Shown here: piece by piece, positions 25,265-33,474 of the stretch
Numbering within the stretch: position 1 is the first letter of the stretch
Layout of the letters: each line of letters opens with the position of its first letter
Origin: UBA2387 sp019454665
Lineage (GTDB): Bacteria > Armatimonadota > Fimbriimonadia > Fimbriimonadales > Fimbriimonadaceae
Length of the DNA stretch: 64,000 nt
Reading direction: 5' to 3'
Assembly: GCA_045862995.1 (NCBI GenBank)
Contig: BTVX01000003.1
Coordinates: 62,001 to 126,000, forward strand
Notes under the pieces: model-generated
Told to the model about the DNA's origin: nothing
The model's database searches: none
The model's input: the letters and a program-made list of their open reading frames with translations, nothing else
Translations under genes and position numbers: made by a program

Positions 25265-25867
25265 TCAGAGCACGCGGGCGAGGTCGAGGGTCGCCAGCAC
25301 CCACGCGCCATCGGGTTCGAACGAGGCTTCCGGATCGAGACGCCGCATCAGGGCGAGCGAGGCGCGGTTGGTCGCCAGCACCGGGCAGACCAAGCGCGCG
25401 ATGCCTCGGCTGCGCGCGGCGAGGGCCAGGTGCATGAACAGCGTCCGCCCCAAACCGACGCCTTGAAAGTCGTCCGCCACGGCCACGGCGGCTTCGGCCT
25501 GCGATGGGTCGCGCGGGTCGCGCACGAATCGGGCGACGGCGACGCCCCGCACCGCGCCCGCCGAGCGGATGGTCGCCCCGATCGCGTAGTGGTTCGAGCC
25601 GTCCAGTTCGGTCAGGTAGCGCAGCTCCTCGGCCGAGAACCGCCGCTTCACCGTCCCGAACCGGTGGTAGACCGTCTGATCGCGGGCGGTGCGCAGGGCA
25701 CGGACGAAGAGGGGTTTGTCTTCGGGGCGAACCTCGCGCATCCGCACGACGCGCCCATCTTTCAGGCGGAGCCGATCGCCCTCCTCGCGCCGCCCGGTGA
25801 GCCACCACACGGCGGCGACACCGGCTCCGGCGGCCAGCCACCACGTCCAAGTTCGGACCCGCGCCAT
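25265..25867 (-). CDS. Membrane-anchored GNAT acetyltransferase
   Basis: A 200-residue protein. One N-terminal membrane helix (WWLAAGAGVAAVWWL) is followed by a GNAT fold at about 38-190. Acetyl-CoA motif A is DDFQGVGLGRTLFMHL, with the Q-x-x-G-x-G signature. The sequence VRMREVRPEDKPLF at the domain start and the HRFGTVKRRFS segment resemble the acetyltransferase half of Pat-type lysine acetylases. The acceptor is unknown. The ATG at the membrane helix is preceded by CACAAT seven bases away. It diverges from the J-like protein gene. Confidence 0.78.
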   Translation of the reverse strand: MARVRTWTWWLAAGAGVAAVWWLTGRREEGDRLRLKDGRVVRMREVRPEDKPLFVRALRTARDQTVYHRFGTVKRRFSAEELRYLTELDGSNHYAIGATIRSAGAVRGVAVARFVRDPRDPSQAEAAVAVADDFQGVGLGRTLFMHLALAARSRGIARLVCPVLATNRASLALMRRLDPEASFEPDGAWVLATLDLARVL

Positions 25868-25874
25868 CGAACGG

Positions 25875-25880
25875 ATTGTG
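25875..25880 (-). promoter_or_regulatory. CACAAT box seven bases before the GNAT gene
   Basis: A near-consensus -10 element ends seven bases before the ATG with no SD, the same arrangement as at several other genes here. Confidence 0.4.
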
Positions 25881-25938
25881 CCACAGAGCACTTCGGGGCG
25901 ACAGGCCCGCCCTTCAACGGTATCATGAGCGCATAGCC

Positions 25939-26400
25939 GTGAGCACCGGACGACGCTTCTACGATCTGGCGCGCGCCCACGTCAACAGCGAGTGGGACCG
26001 CCTCAAGGACCTGGACATCTTCGACAAGATCAGCGATGGTCTGCACCGGTCGGATGCCCAAGCGGAGCTGGATGCGGCGACACCGGCGACCACGGAGACC
26101 GAATCGGTGGCCTTCGAGCGCATCGAGTATGTGGTCGAGAAGCGCGTGGTGACCGACCCCGAGGAGAAGCGCCGGATCGCCCGCTCGGTGCTGGGCGTGG
26201 GGGCCGAGGCCCAGTACGACGAGATTCGGGAGGCGTTCGAGCGGCTCTCGCGCCGTGCAAACCCGTCCAACTTCCCCGACAACACCAGCGAGCGGAAGCA
26301 GGCCCAGGAGCTTCACCGTCGCGTGCATCTGGCGTACCAGACGCTGACCGAGAACATGGACAGCACCGAGCGACGGTTCAAGAACCTCGAACTGGATTGA
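25939..26400 (+). CDS. Degenerate J-domain-like protein
   Basis: A 153-residue cytosolic protein starting with GTG. The N-terminal half is charged and probably helical (RAHVNSEWDRLKDLDIFDKI). The C-terminal half looks like a DnaJ domain: ARSVLGVGAEAQYDEIREAFERLSRRANP, split here, then a helix LHRRVHLAYQTLTEN. The diagnostic His-Pro-Asp of true J proteins is absent and replaced by ANPSNFPDN. It could still be a J-like adaptor that does not stimulate Hsp70. Eleven bases before the fucosidase gene, it may be co-transcribed with it. Confidence 0.6.
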   Translation: MSTGRRFYDLARAHVNSEWDRLKDLDIFDKISDGLHRSDAQAELDAATPATTETESVAFERIEYVVEKRVVTDPEEKRRIARSVLGVGAEAQYDEIREAFERLSRRANPSNFPDNTSERKQAQELHRRVHLAYQTLTENMDSTERRFKNLELD

Positions 26401-26411
26401 GTTTTTGGGGC

Positions 26412-27479
26412 ATGAGAGACGACGTTCTCGCCCATAGTTCGGCCACCCGCCACGAGAAGCCCGCCTGGCTGCAGGAGCGGTTGCGGTGGTTCCAGTCTCT
26501 GCAATTCGGCATCATCCTTCACTGGGCGCCCTACAGCCAGTGGGATTGCTGCGAAAGTTGGCCGCTCGTGCCCGAGGACACGTGGGCGCGGGGCGAGTGC
26601 AAGCCTTGGGTCGAACGCGGCAAGGACCTGGAGCGGTTTCAACGCGATTACTGGAATCTGCCCGCCACGTTCAACCCGACCCGCTTCGATCCGGACGCAT
26701 GGGCGCGAACGTTCGCCGAAGCCGGCGCCAAGTACGTCTGCTTCACCACCAAGCACCACGACGGCTTCTGCATGTGGGACACCCAAACCACGGACTACAA
26801 GATCACGGGACCGATCTGTCCGTTCCACACGCACCCCCAAGCCGATGTGACCAAGGCGCTGTTCGATGCGTGCCGCAAGCAGGGGCTGGCGATCTCGGCG
26901 TACTTCTCCAAGGCCGATTGGCATTGCCCCGACTACTGGAACCCGGAGAACGGCCCGACCCACCGCGGCGCGAACACGCTGGACGACCCCGAGCGATGGG
27001 AGCGGTTCGTCCGCTACACGCATGAGCAGATTCGGGAGCTGATGACGGACTATGGGCCGATCGCCGTCCTGTGGCTGGATGCAGGCTGGGTCAAAGGCAA
27101 GGAGGACATCCGCATGGCCGAAATGGTGGCCATGGCGCGTGCGCTTCAACCCGGCCTGATCGTGGCCAACCGCACGGTGGGCGACGAGTTCGAGGACATC
27201 GTCACTCCCGAGCGCGAGCTGCCCGAAGGAGACCTGGGTTCGCCGTGGGAGGCATGCCTGCCGCTGTGTCCCGATTGGAAGTACGTCTCGGGCCAAACGC
27301 CGCGCTCGGCGGAGGAAGTGGTGGCCGAGATCGAGTATGCGAACCGCAATGGCGGGAATCTCCTGCTGGGCATCGCGCCGATGCCGACGGGCGAACTGCC
27401 GCCCACCCAGGTGGACGTGTTGCGCGAAATCGGTCGGATGCGGGCGCGGTTCGAGGCTGGAGCCCCCGACCGGAATTGA
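26412..27479 (+). CDS. GH29-type alpha-L-fucosidase
   Basis: A 355-residue glycoside hydrolase family 29 barrel. Recognisable features are LQFGIILHWAPYSQ, FAEAGAKYVCFTTKHHDGFCMWDT (split), and the nucleophile region AVLWLDAGW, where the Asp is the likely catalytic nucleophile. NGGNLLLGIAPMPTG near the end is also typical. It would release alpha-L-fucose from glycans. No signal peptide is seen, so it acts in the cytoplasm on imported oligosaccharides. It lacks the C-terminal carbohydrate-binding domain of longer members. Its last seven codons lie in the antisense of tRNA-Thr. Confidence 0.82.
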   Translation: MRDDVLAHSSATRHEKPAWLQERLRWFQSLQFGIILHWAPYSQWDCCESWPLVPEDTWARGECKPWVERGKDLERFQRDYWNLPATFNPTRFDPDAWARTFAEAGAKYVCFTTKHHDGFCMWDTQTTDYKITGPICPFHTHPQADVTKALFDACRKQGLAISAYFSKADWHCPDYWNPENGPTHRGANTLDDPERWERFVRYTHEQIRELMTDYGPIAVLWLDAGWVKGKEDIRMAEMVAMARALQPGLIVANRTVGDEFEDIVTPERELPEGDLGSPWEACLPLCPDWKYVSGQTPRSAEEVVAEIEYANRNGGNLLLGIAPMPTGELPPTQVDVLREIGRMRARFEAGAPDRN

Positions 27480-27532
27480 ACCGGTGACCTCCTCTTTACC
27501 AAAGAGGTGCTCTACCTCTGAGCTACGAGGGC
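27458..27532 (-). tRNA. tRNA-Thr (GGT anticodon)
   Basis: A full cloverleaf with encoded CCA. Acceptor stem GCCCTCG pairs with CGGGGGC (one G-T pair). The D-arm is TAGCTCAGAGGTAGAGC. The anticodon stem CCTCT/AGAGG closes loop TTGGTAA, giving GGT. The T-arm has GGTTCAATTCC. The 3' 22 bases overlap the end of the GH29 gene on the other strand. Confidence 0.95.
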
Positions 27533-27570
27533 ATCCTGACGCGCTGGGGCCAACCATTCACAGAGAACGC

Positions 27571-27656
27571 TGGTGGGGAGTGTAGGATTCGAACCTACGA
27601 AGGCGTTCGCCGACAGATTTACAGTCTGTTCCCATTGGCCACTCGGGCAACTCCCC
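27571..27656 (-). tRNA. tRNA-Tyr (GTA anticodon)
   Basis: An 86-base class II tRNA with encoded CCA. The anticodon stem ACAGA/TCTGT encloses CTGTAAA, giving GTA. A long variable arm (CGGCGAACGCCTTCG region) and T-loop GTTCGAATC are present. It lies 38 bases upstream of tRNA-Thr on the same strand, so the two are probably one transcript, Tyr then Thr. Confidence 0.95.
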
Positions 27657-27752
27657 AGCGCACCCGGAAGATATACCACATCGCCGTGCCCGAGTCCCCA
27701 TGTTTGGGCCAGAATCCCAGCATGGATTCTCGGGCACGGGCGCGCGGCGAAC

Positions 27753-29270
27753 CTATCGGCTCACGAACACCGAGTATTCGTAGGTCAGCGTCCGCTTCTT
27801 GCCAGGCTCCAAGTCCACCGACCATTCGATCTCGTGGCGGGCGTTCACGGCTCGGAGGCCCTTGCCCAGTGTCCGCACCTTGGGCACGTCCGAGTTCGCG
27901 ATCAGTTCGCCGGTCACGCTCTTGGTGACGATCAAGCGAACGGCCTTGTCTTTGAGGTTGGTCAGTTCGACCGTGCCCTTCACGCGGACCTTGTCATAGT
28001 AGCCGCCACGGATTTGGGTGGCGTCTCGGTCACGAGCGACCTCTTCTTCGAAGTCCTCGCCTTTCACGTCGAGCGCCTTGGTGATGCGGACGTTGGCTTC
28101 GCCGCCTGCGCTGGTGTAGGTCATCATGTCTTGCCCGAGGATGTTGCCGTCCTTGGTCACGATGGCCGCGCCCGTGGTCAGCGGCTGGTTGGCCGTGTTC
28201 TTGAACTTGACCGAGTGCCAGATGTCGGCTTGGCTCGCGCCCGCCCCGGCGTAGTTGTCGTTCATCACATAGTCGGGGATGGACCACTCGTACACGTGCT
28301 CGTAGTCGCTCTCGGCCCCGAACAGGATGTAGTAGCCTCGATCGCCGGGGTTCATGGTGACGTTGGGCTGGCGGTAGAAGAACAGGTCTTCCGAGGACTC
28401 GCCGGGAATCGGCGACGGCTCGAAGTTGGCGTCCATGCGCTCCGCCGCGCGCCCGGCCATCATCTGGTTCGCCATCGGGGCGGCCATCTTGGTGTTTTCG
28501 CGGTAGCCGATGCCCATCAACGAGTTCACCCATTGGTTCATGTCGCCGGGGAAGGCGAACGGGTCGGCGATGTTCAGGTAGGGCACGTTGGGGAAGCCGG
28601 TGACCAGCCGCAGTTCGATGTTCTTGATCGGCGCGAGGTCGTTGAGGATGGTGGCTTTGCCGACGAGGCGGAGCTTCTTGTCGTCGAGCAGTTCGACGGC
28701 GTAGTTCGGCGCCCACGTCATGCCCCGCTCGAGCGAGAGAAGGACCACTTTGCCATCCTTCGGGCCATGGAGGTTTATGCGGATGACCCGCTTGCGGCTG
28801 GTGACTTTCTTTTGCCACACGAGGTCGGCTTGCGACTCGACCTGCTTGATCGCGCCCTTCTGAAGTGCGCGGATGGTGGTGCCCGCCGAGGTGCCGATCT
28901 TGACCACCGCGACCTGACCCGCCGCGGAGACGAGTTCGCCGCTTTCGACTTTGTCGTTGGTGAACGTGAACGTGAGCACCTTGCCCACGTTGGCCTGAAG
29001 GATGTCGTCGAGCGAGCCGAGCGGCTGTTCGGTGGTCTCCTCGACGTGGGTCGAGACGACCTCGGTGAACTTGATGCCTGCCGTTCCGGTCACCCAGAAC
29101 GTCCCTAGCACCGATTGGGGCAATTGGTCCACAACGTACTCGCCCGGCCCTTCGATGGTGGCTTGGCGGGTGACGACGGCGTACCCGTTCTTGAACAGCG
29201 ATGCGGCCGAGATTTCGAGGGCGAGCGGTTTGGGCGCGGCGACGACGCCGGCGAGCAAGAGTGTGATCAT
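27753..29270 (-). CDS. DUF4139-family secreted protein
   Basis: A 505-residue exported protein. A very short signal peptide (MITLLLAGVVAAP) is followed by a family pattern I recognise as DUF4139-like: SLFKNGYAVVTRQ near the N-terminus, SLERGMTWAPNYAVELLDD in the middle (the conserved Trp-x-Pro-x-Tyr), and a C-terminal fibronectin-like half ending LEPGKKRTLTYEYSVFV. It has mostly beta-strands. Members of this family are of unknown biochemical function. An AAAGGAA ribosome site precedes the ATG. It stands as a single gene between tRNA-Tyr and a repeat-rich gap. Confidence 0.75.
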   Translation of the reverse strand: MITLLLAGVVAAPKPLALEISAASLFKNGYAVVTRQATIEGPGEYVVDQLPQSVLGTFWVTGTAGIKFTEVVSTHVEETTEQPLGSLDDILQANVGKVLTFTFTNDKVESGELVSAAGQVAVVKIGTSAGTTIRALQKGAIKQVESQADLVWQKKVTSRKRVIRINLHGPKDGKVVLLSLERGMTWAPNYAVELLDDKKLRLVGKATILNDLAPIKNIELRLVTGFPNVPYLNIADPFAFPGDMNQWVNSLMGIGYRENTKMAAPMANQMMAGRAAERMDANFEPSPIPGESSEDLFFYRQPNVTMNPGDRGYYILFGAESDYEHVYEWSIPDYVMNDNYAGAGASQADIWHSVKFKNTANQPLTTGAAIVTKDGNILGQDMMTYTSAGGEANVRITKALDVKGEDFEEEVARDRDATQIRGGYYDKVRVKGTVELTNLKDKAVRLIVTKSVTGELIANSDVPKVRTLGKGLRAVNARHEIEWSVDLEPGKKRTLTYEYSVFVSR

Positions 29271-29349
29271 CGTTCGGTTCCTTTGCGACCTGCAACAGGA
29301 AGGACGAACTCTGGGCGCGGATGGTACGGTGGGGCCTAGCGCTCGGTGG

Positions 29350-29447
29350 GGTTCGGTGAGGTGAGGTCCGGCTGAGGTTTGGCTGAGGTTTGGTGAGGTG
29401 ATGTCCGGCTGAGGTTTGGCTGAGGTTTGGCTGAGGTTCGGCTGGCG
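29350..29447 (+). repeat. Short tandem repeats around GGCTGAGGTTT
   Basis: About five copies of an 11-base unit GGCTGAGGTTT, plus variants GGTGAGGTGATGTCC, occur in the 226-base gap before the DUF1854 gene. Two larger blocks, each starting with GTCCGGCTGAGG, suggest a duplicated unit. No reading frame of interest crosses it. Confidence 0.8.
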
Positions 29448-29482
29448 TTGGGTCTAGAGACCGTGGGCGCCGTTCCGTTTGG

Positions 29483-29488
29483 TAGTAT
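29483..29488 (+). promoter_or_regulatory. TAGTAT box eight bases before the DUF1854 gene
   Basis: A TANNNT hexamer ends eight bases before the ATG, without an SD between them, just after the tandem repeats. Confidence 0.4.
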
Positions 29489-29496
29489 CCGAGACG

Positions 29497-29994
29497 ATGT
29501 ACGAGGTCCGGTATCTAGAGCCCGAAGCGATCCGCATCTACCGCGTCTCCGGCGCGGCGCACCCGCGCGTCGAGATCGAGGGCGACCGGACGATCCTGCA
29601 GGCCAAGTTCAAGCGCGTGTTCCCCTACTCGCGGCCCGACCAGTTCTACTCGGTGCAGGACGCGGCGAACAAGGAGGTCGGTGTGCTTCGCGATCTGTCT
29701 CGGCTCGACCCCGAGGAGCGCGAGATCGTGGGCCAGGAACTCGAGCGGCGGTACTACACGCCGAAGGTGAACCGCATCCGCGACATCCGGCGCGACAGCG
29801 GGATGTTCCGGTTCGAACTCGACACCGACCGTGGCCCGGCGACCTACTTTGTGCGGAACTGGCGCGACAGCGCGCACGAGGTGATGCCCGGCCGCTGGCA
29901 GATCCTGAGCGTGGACGGGCAGCGGTTCCAGATCGAGGACCTGAACGCGCTCGACAAGCACAGCCAGAATCTGCTGTATCAAGAACTGTTCTAA
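29497..29994 (+). CDS. DUF1854-domain protein
   Basis: A 165-residue soluble protein matching the DUF1854 pattern: KRVFPYSRPDQFYSVQD, the middle DLSRLDPEEREIVGQELERRYYTP (split), FELDTDRGPATYFVRN, and the end FQIEDLNALDKHSQNLLYQELF (split). In other bacteria, as I recall, this domain accompanies an ABC transporter or cyanophycin-type genes. Neither is here, so no role is assigned. The ATG was chosen for the MYEVRYLEP start and the promoter box upstream. An earlier in-frame start is less likely. Confidence 0.78.
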   Translation: MYEVRYLEPEAIRIYRVSGAAHPRVEIEGDRTILQAKFKRVFPYSRPDQFYSVQDAANKEVGVLRDLSRLDPEEREIVGQELERRYYTPKVNRIRDIRRDSGMFRFELDTDRGPATYFVRNWRDSAHEVMPGRWQILSVDGQRFQIEDLNALDKHSQNLLYQELF

Positions 29995-30061
29995 GCCATG
30001 CGACGGTTGCGCTGGCCCGAATCCTTCCACGCTCCCCAAGCGTCATAATGTGAGGCGAACC

Positions 30062-31051
30062 ATGGACTATGTGGACCTTTTTTGCGGAATCGGCGGCTTT
30101 CATCAGGCCGCCAATCTGGTCGCGCGGAACCGAAACGAGGGTTTGAGATGCGTGTTCGCATCAGACATTGACCCAGAGTGCCGAAGAGCGTATGCCCACA
30201 ACTATGGGATTGAACCGATTGGCGACATCCGTGCCATCGATGCCAAAGGAATTCCCGACCATGATTTGCTTTTCGCCGGATTCCCTTGTCAGCCGTTCAG
30301 TATCATTGGCGACCTGCGGGGCTTTGATGACACTCGTGGAACGTTGTTTTTCGAGATCGCCCGCATCCTTCAGGAGAAGCAGCCCCGAGCGTTCATCTTG
30401 GAGAATGTGAAAATGCTTGTTGGCCACCAACAGGGTCGAACACTCGCCCGAATCACGGAATCACTGCATGACCTCGGATATAGTGTGACCTATCGTGTCC
30501 TAAACGCGCTGGACTTTGGATTGCCCCAGAAGCGTGAGCGCGTTTTCATCGTTGGATTTCGCAAGCCCGTTGGATTCGTATGGCCACAGGGAGGCGTGCA
30601 GATGACACCTCTCAAGTCCCTGCTTGAGCAGGACGTTCACCCAAGATACTTCGCATCTGACGCAATTCGTCAGTCGCGAGCAGCCTGGCATACTCGCGAT
30701 CCAGAACCTACCATATGGCACGAAAACAAGGCTGGCAACGTCAGCAAATATCCATATTCATGCGCATTGAGGGCTGGCGCGTCGTACAATTACTTGCTTG
30801 TTGACGGTGAGCGCAGGCTGACTGAGAGGGAAATGCTTCGCCTGCAGGGATTCCCGGACACTTTCGAGATTATCTGCAACCATTCCCAGGCCAGAAAGCA
30901 GGCTGGCAACTCCGTCCCAGTGCCAATGGTGGCCGCTGTACTAGAACGAGTACTGGATGCTCTGCAGTCAACCGCTGGCTATCCCCTGCCCTCGGAAGGT
31001 GTGGAGCAACTCCAGTTCGTCATGGAGGAGCGTTGGAAGAGCCGAGACTGA
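30062..31051 (+). CDS. C5-cytosine DNA methyltransferase
   Basis: A 329-residue type II cytosine methyltransferase. Motif I is DLFCGIGGFH, motif IV GFPCQPFS with the catalytic Cys, motif VI ENVK, motif VIII QKRERVFIVGF, and motif X QAGNSVPVPMV. The target recognition region (about residues 175-260) is short, so the site may be small. It methylates the host copy of a sequence cut by its partner enzyme. Base composition is clearly lower in GC than the neighbours, which suggests acquisition. A GTG four codons upstream is an alternative start. It overlaps the next gene by 19 bases. Confidence 0.93.
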   Translation: MDYVDLFCGIGGFHQAANLVARNRNEGLRCVFASDIDPECRRAYAHNYGIEPIGDIRAIDAKGIPDHDLLFAGFPCQPFSIIGDLRGFDDTRGTLFFEIARILQEKQPRAFILENVKMLVGHQQGRTLARITESLHDLGYSVTYRVLNALDFGLPQKRERVFIVGFRKPVGFVWPQGGVQMTPLKSLLEQDVHPRYFASDAIRQSRAAWHTRDPEPTIWHENKAGNVSKYPYSCALRAGASYNYLLVDGERRLTEREMLRLQGFPDTFEIICNHSQARKQAGNSVPVPMVAAVLERVLDALQSTAGYPLPSEGVEQLQFVMEERWKSRD

Positions 31052-31767
31052 GAACCGTTGACAAGGTCGCGCCTCCTTTCCGCCTGAACGACCTTGGCCC
31101 CGATGTCCTGCGCTCAATCGGGCGTTCCATGCTTGCATCGCTAATTGTGCGAGGGACTGATCAGTTTGAAGGCTCCGATTGGGAACGAGCATTTGCGAGT
31201 GCGATCGGAGCTGCTTGGAAACCCTCCAATGTTGGACTTGACGACGTGGTTCTCGGGAACTGTTGTTGGGGTGCAAAGACGGTGAAGAACGACAAGCCCT
31301 TCACCGCAAAAATGGTGAGGCTGATCAGTGGTAGAAACAGCCTGGATTTCAGCTATGGCATCTCCGATCCAAGGGCGATGCCAGAGGCTGATGTCGGGGC
31401 TAGAGTTTTGGCGATCTACAATGATCGTGTGTCCGCTGTTCGCACACGCTTCAAGCACGTTCGAACTGTTGTCTTGCTGAAGGGACCCGACTTGGCTGAA
31501 AACGCTGTCTTTGAGGTGGATACGGTTCGTTTGGAACCTGAGCTGTTTACTTGGAGTTGGAACGCCCACGGCAATCTGGTCGGGTATGAGCATAATCGAT
31601 TGAGGGCAACGTGGCAACCCCACGGCTCTCAGTTCACGTTGCACGAGGACGTGCCCACAGAGCGAGCGAAGTTTCGGCTGTGTCCGCCAGGCGAGGTGTT
31701 TGATGTGAGTCCGAGTCGGATGCTTGATAGCCTAGGGTTTGAGGAAAGTTGGATTGAGGTGCTTTGA
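31033..31767 (+). CDS. Putative type II restriction endonuclease
   Basis: A 244-residue protein without a named match I can give. Several features support a restriction partner. It overlaps the methyltransferase gene and shares its low GC, it has the typical size, and it contains GLDDVVLGNCCWGAKTVK. That segment could be a PD-(D/E)xK core (Asp, then x-x-K after a strand), followed by VRLISGRNSLDFSYG. It starts with TTG (MEEPRLRTVDK), since the next ATG would lose 32 residues. A solitary-methylase neighbour of other function is possible. Confidence 0.55.
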   Translation: MEEPRLRTVDKVAPPFRLNDLGPDVLRSIGRSMLASLIVRGTDQFEGSDWERAFASAIGAAWKPSNVGLDDVVLGNCCWGAKTVKNDKPFTAKMVRLISGRNSLDFSYGISDPRAMPEADVGARVLAIYNDRVSAVRTRFKHVRTVVLLKGPDLAENAVFEVDTVRLEPELFTWSWNAHGNLVGYEHNRLRATWQPHGSQFTLHEDVPTERAKFRLCPPGEVFDVSPSRMLDSLGFEESWIEVL

Positions 31768-31801
31768 GGCTCGAAGCTCCTTTCTCACAGTCTCCCGAGC
31801 C

Positions 31802-32419
31802 GTGCTCGACGCCGTCTACCCGCCCCAGTGCGCCCTGTGCGGCACGCTCGGCGAACCGGCCTACTGCGCCGCGTGCCGCGATGAGACCGAGTGGATCGCG
31901 CCGCGCGTGAAGACGCTGATTCAGCCCGACCCCCTGACCGCGTTTGCGGCCGCTTCGAAGTACGGCGGACGGGCGGCCCAGGCCGTCACGCGGCTGAAGT
32001 ACGGTCGCCACACCGCGCTCGCCGATCCGATGGCGGAGACGATCGCGCGTCTTGCCGCGGACTGCCGGCTCGACGATGTGGATTGGATCGTGCCCGTGCC
32101 GATCCATTGGTTCCGCCGGTGCGGGCGCGGATTCAACCAGGCCGAGATGCTGGCCTCCGCCCTGCCGAGGCCTTTGGTGCGTCCCGATCTGCTTCGCCGA
32201 GTGCGATGGACTCGGCCCCAGGCCTCGCTTCCCGCCAACCGGCGCGACCGCAACTTGGTCGGCGCGTTCGCTTGCACGGCCGACATCGCGGGCGCGCACG
32301 TGTTGCTCGTGGACGACGTGCTCACCAGCGGGGCGACGCTGCGCGAATGCGCCACGGCCCTTCGCTCGCGAGGCGCGCGGAGCGTCTCGGCGGTCGTGTT
32401 CGCTTCGGGCATGCCGTGA
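31802..32419 (+). CDS. comF: ComF-family phosphoribosyltransferase-like protein
   Basis: A 205-residue protein of the ComF family. The N-terminal zinc-finger-like part has PPQCALCG and YCAACRDE. The phosphoribosyltransferase fold follows with VDWIVPVPIHWFRRCGRGFNQAE (split), KARPLVRP-like strands, and the PRPP loop VLLVDDVLTSGATL. ComF takes part in DNA uptake during natural transformation, probably with the ComFA helicase. GTG is used as start because it avoids overlap with the preceding island and begins at the conserved LDAVYPP. GC returns to the local level here. Confidence 0.88.
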   Translation: MLDAVYPPQCALCGTLGEPAYCAACRDETEWIAPRVKTLIQPDPLTAFAAASKYGGRAAQAVTRLKYGRHTALADPMAETIARLAADCRLDDVDWIVPVPIHWFRRCGRGFNQAEMLASALPRPLVRPDLLRRVRWTRPQASLPANRRDRNLVGAFACTADIAGAHVLLVDDVLTSGATLRECATALRSRGARSVSAVVFASGMP

Positions 32420-32510
32420 GCCAATCCGCCGAACCCAGGGGAACCGACCCGCTCCCCCAGGGCCCGCGGCGATCTGGGCATCGGGCAAAACCCGGCGGGA
32501 CAAAGAACAA

Positions 32511-32536
32511 GGCCCCGCGACGTGCGTCGCGGGGCC
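32511..32536 (-). terminator. Terminator of the small lipoprotein gene
   Basis: A stem of GGCCCCGCGAC with its complement around a GTGC loop. It is followed on the minus strand by TTGTTCTTTGT. It lies 37 bases after the lipoprotein stop. Confidence 0.75.
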
Positions 32537-32573
32537 CCCAACGGATCCAGATTGCGATCCGTTGCTCGGCGCG

Positions 32574-32717
32574 TTATTCGCCTTCGGCCGGCTTGGCCTC
32601 TTCCTTCTTCTCGGCGCCGGCGGTCGAACCGCCTTCTTCACCCGAGGGTTGGGAGCAACCGGACACGACGACACCAAAAGCTGCAAGCGCGAGCAAGATC
32701 GCGAAAATTCTGTTCAT
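32574..32717 (-). CDS. Small lipoprotein
   Basis: A 47-residue protein. A lipoprotein signal (MNRIFAILLALAAFGVVVSGC) is cut before the Cys of the VSGC lipobox. The mature part is only about 27 residues and rich in Gly, Glu, Ala and Lys (GEEGGSTAGAEKKEEAKPAEGE in two parts). GGAGGTG lies about eight bases before the ATG. It resembles the tiny lipid-anchored, disordered peptides common in diderms, with no known function. Confidence 0.75.
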   Translation of the reverse strand: MNRIFAILLALAAFGVVVSGCSQPSGEEGGSTAGAEKKEEAKPAEGE

Positions 32718-32822
32718 AGGCAAACACCTCCGAAGCGTGGATTTCACCCGCCGTCGGTTCAACCGGAGCGGGCGTGACTCCTTTATACCAAATCCTCGCG
32801 CGTTTGCACGGTCCAGCGCACG

Positions 32823-32861
32823 AAAAAACCCCGTTTCCTTGGCCTGCGGCTGGAAACGGGG
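32823..32861 (-). terminator. Terminator of the secreted protein gene
   Basis: CCCCGTTTCC and GGAAACGGGG form a 10-bp stem followed on the minus strand by TTTTTT. It lies 31 bases after the stop of the secreted protein gene. This is a textbook intrinsic terminator. Confidence 0.92.
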
Positions 32862-32892
32862 TCGGAGGATCAGAGATGCGCGAGCTGTAGAA

Positions 32893-33474
32893 TCAGGAGC
32901 GGACGATCGTCACCGTGCCGCCGGCTTCGTAGACTCCGGGGCCGACGCCCGCGTCGGGCGAGAGCTCGCGGGTCAACTCGATGCGCAGCGCGCCGCCCGA
33001 GGCCAGAGCGCCGAACGTCGGCGAAGCGGCCGAGAAGAACGAATTGAGGTCGGTCGCCGGCGCCGCAGGGAACGCCGTGAGCAACGTGTTGTCCACGTGG
33101 TTGAAGAAGCTGACCGAGGCCGTCACCGGGATGGACTGCGTGCCCGTGTTGGAGCCGGAAATCTTGGCCGCGTCGCCGAAGCCTTCGAAGTCGAGGTTCA
33201 GCGTCTCGTTGTGCAGAATCGTGATGATCTGGGTCTGCGTGTCGGTGCCCACGCCGGGGCCGTCCACGGACCACTGGTTGCCGAACACGCCGCTCACATA
33301 GAGGTACGGGTTCACCGTGACTTGGGCCGAAAAGTTCAGGACCGGGGCGCCGGACAGCGAGTGGTCGGCATCAATCGGGGCGTCTGCCGTATAGTTGAAG
33401 ACGCGGCCGGTCAACTGGGCCGAAGCGAAGGTCGCAAGGGCGGCGAGGGCGAAGGCGGTGGTCAAGAGTCTCAT
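32893..33474 (-). CDS. Secreted beta-rich protein of unknown function
   Basis: A 193-residue exported protein. The signal peptide spans 1-20 (MRLLTTAFALAALATFASAQ). The mature part is Thr/Ser/Gly-rich with predicted strands and almost no charged patches. It begins with LTGRVFNYTADAPI and ends VYEAGGTVTIVRS. It has no PEP-CTERM tail, unlike the similar-looking gene at 51,824. A surface or matrix protein is likely. The ATG at the signal peptide is preferred over an upstream GTG. It has its own terminator and diverges from flgM. Confidence 0.68.
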   Translation of the reverse strand: MRLLTTAFALAALATFASAQLTGRVFNYTADAPIDADHSLSGAPVLNFSAQVTVNPYLYVSGVFGNQWSVDGPGVGTDTQTQIITILHNETLNLDFEGFGDAAKISGSNTGTQSIPVTASVSFFNHVDNTLLTAFPAAPATDLNSFFSAASPTFGALASGGALRIELTRELSPDAGVGPGVYEAGGTVTIVRS

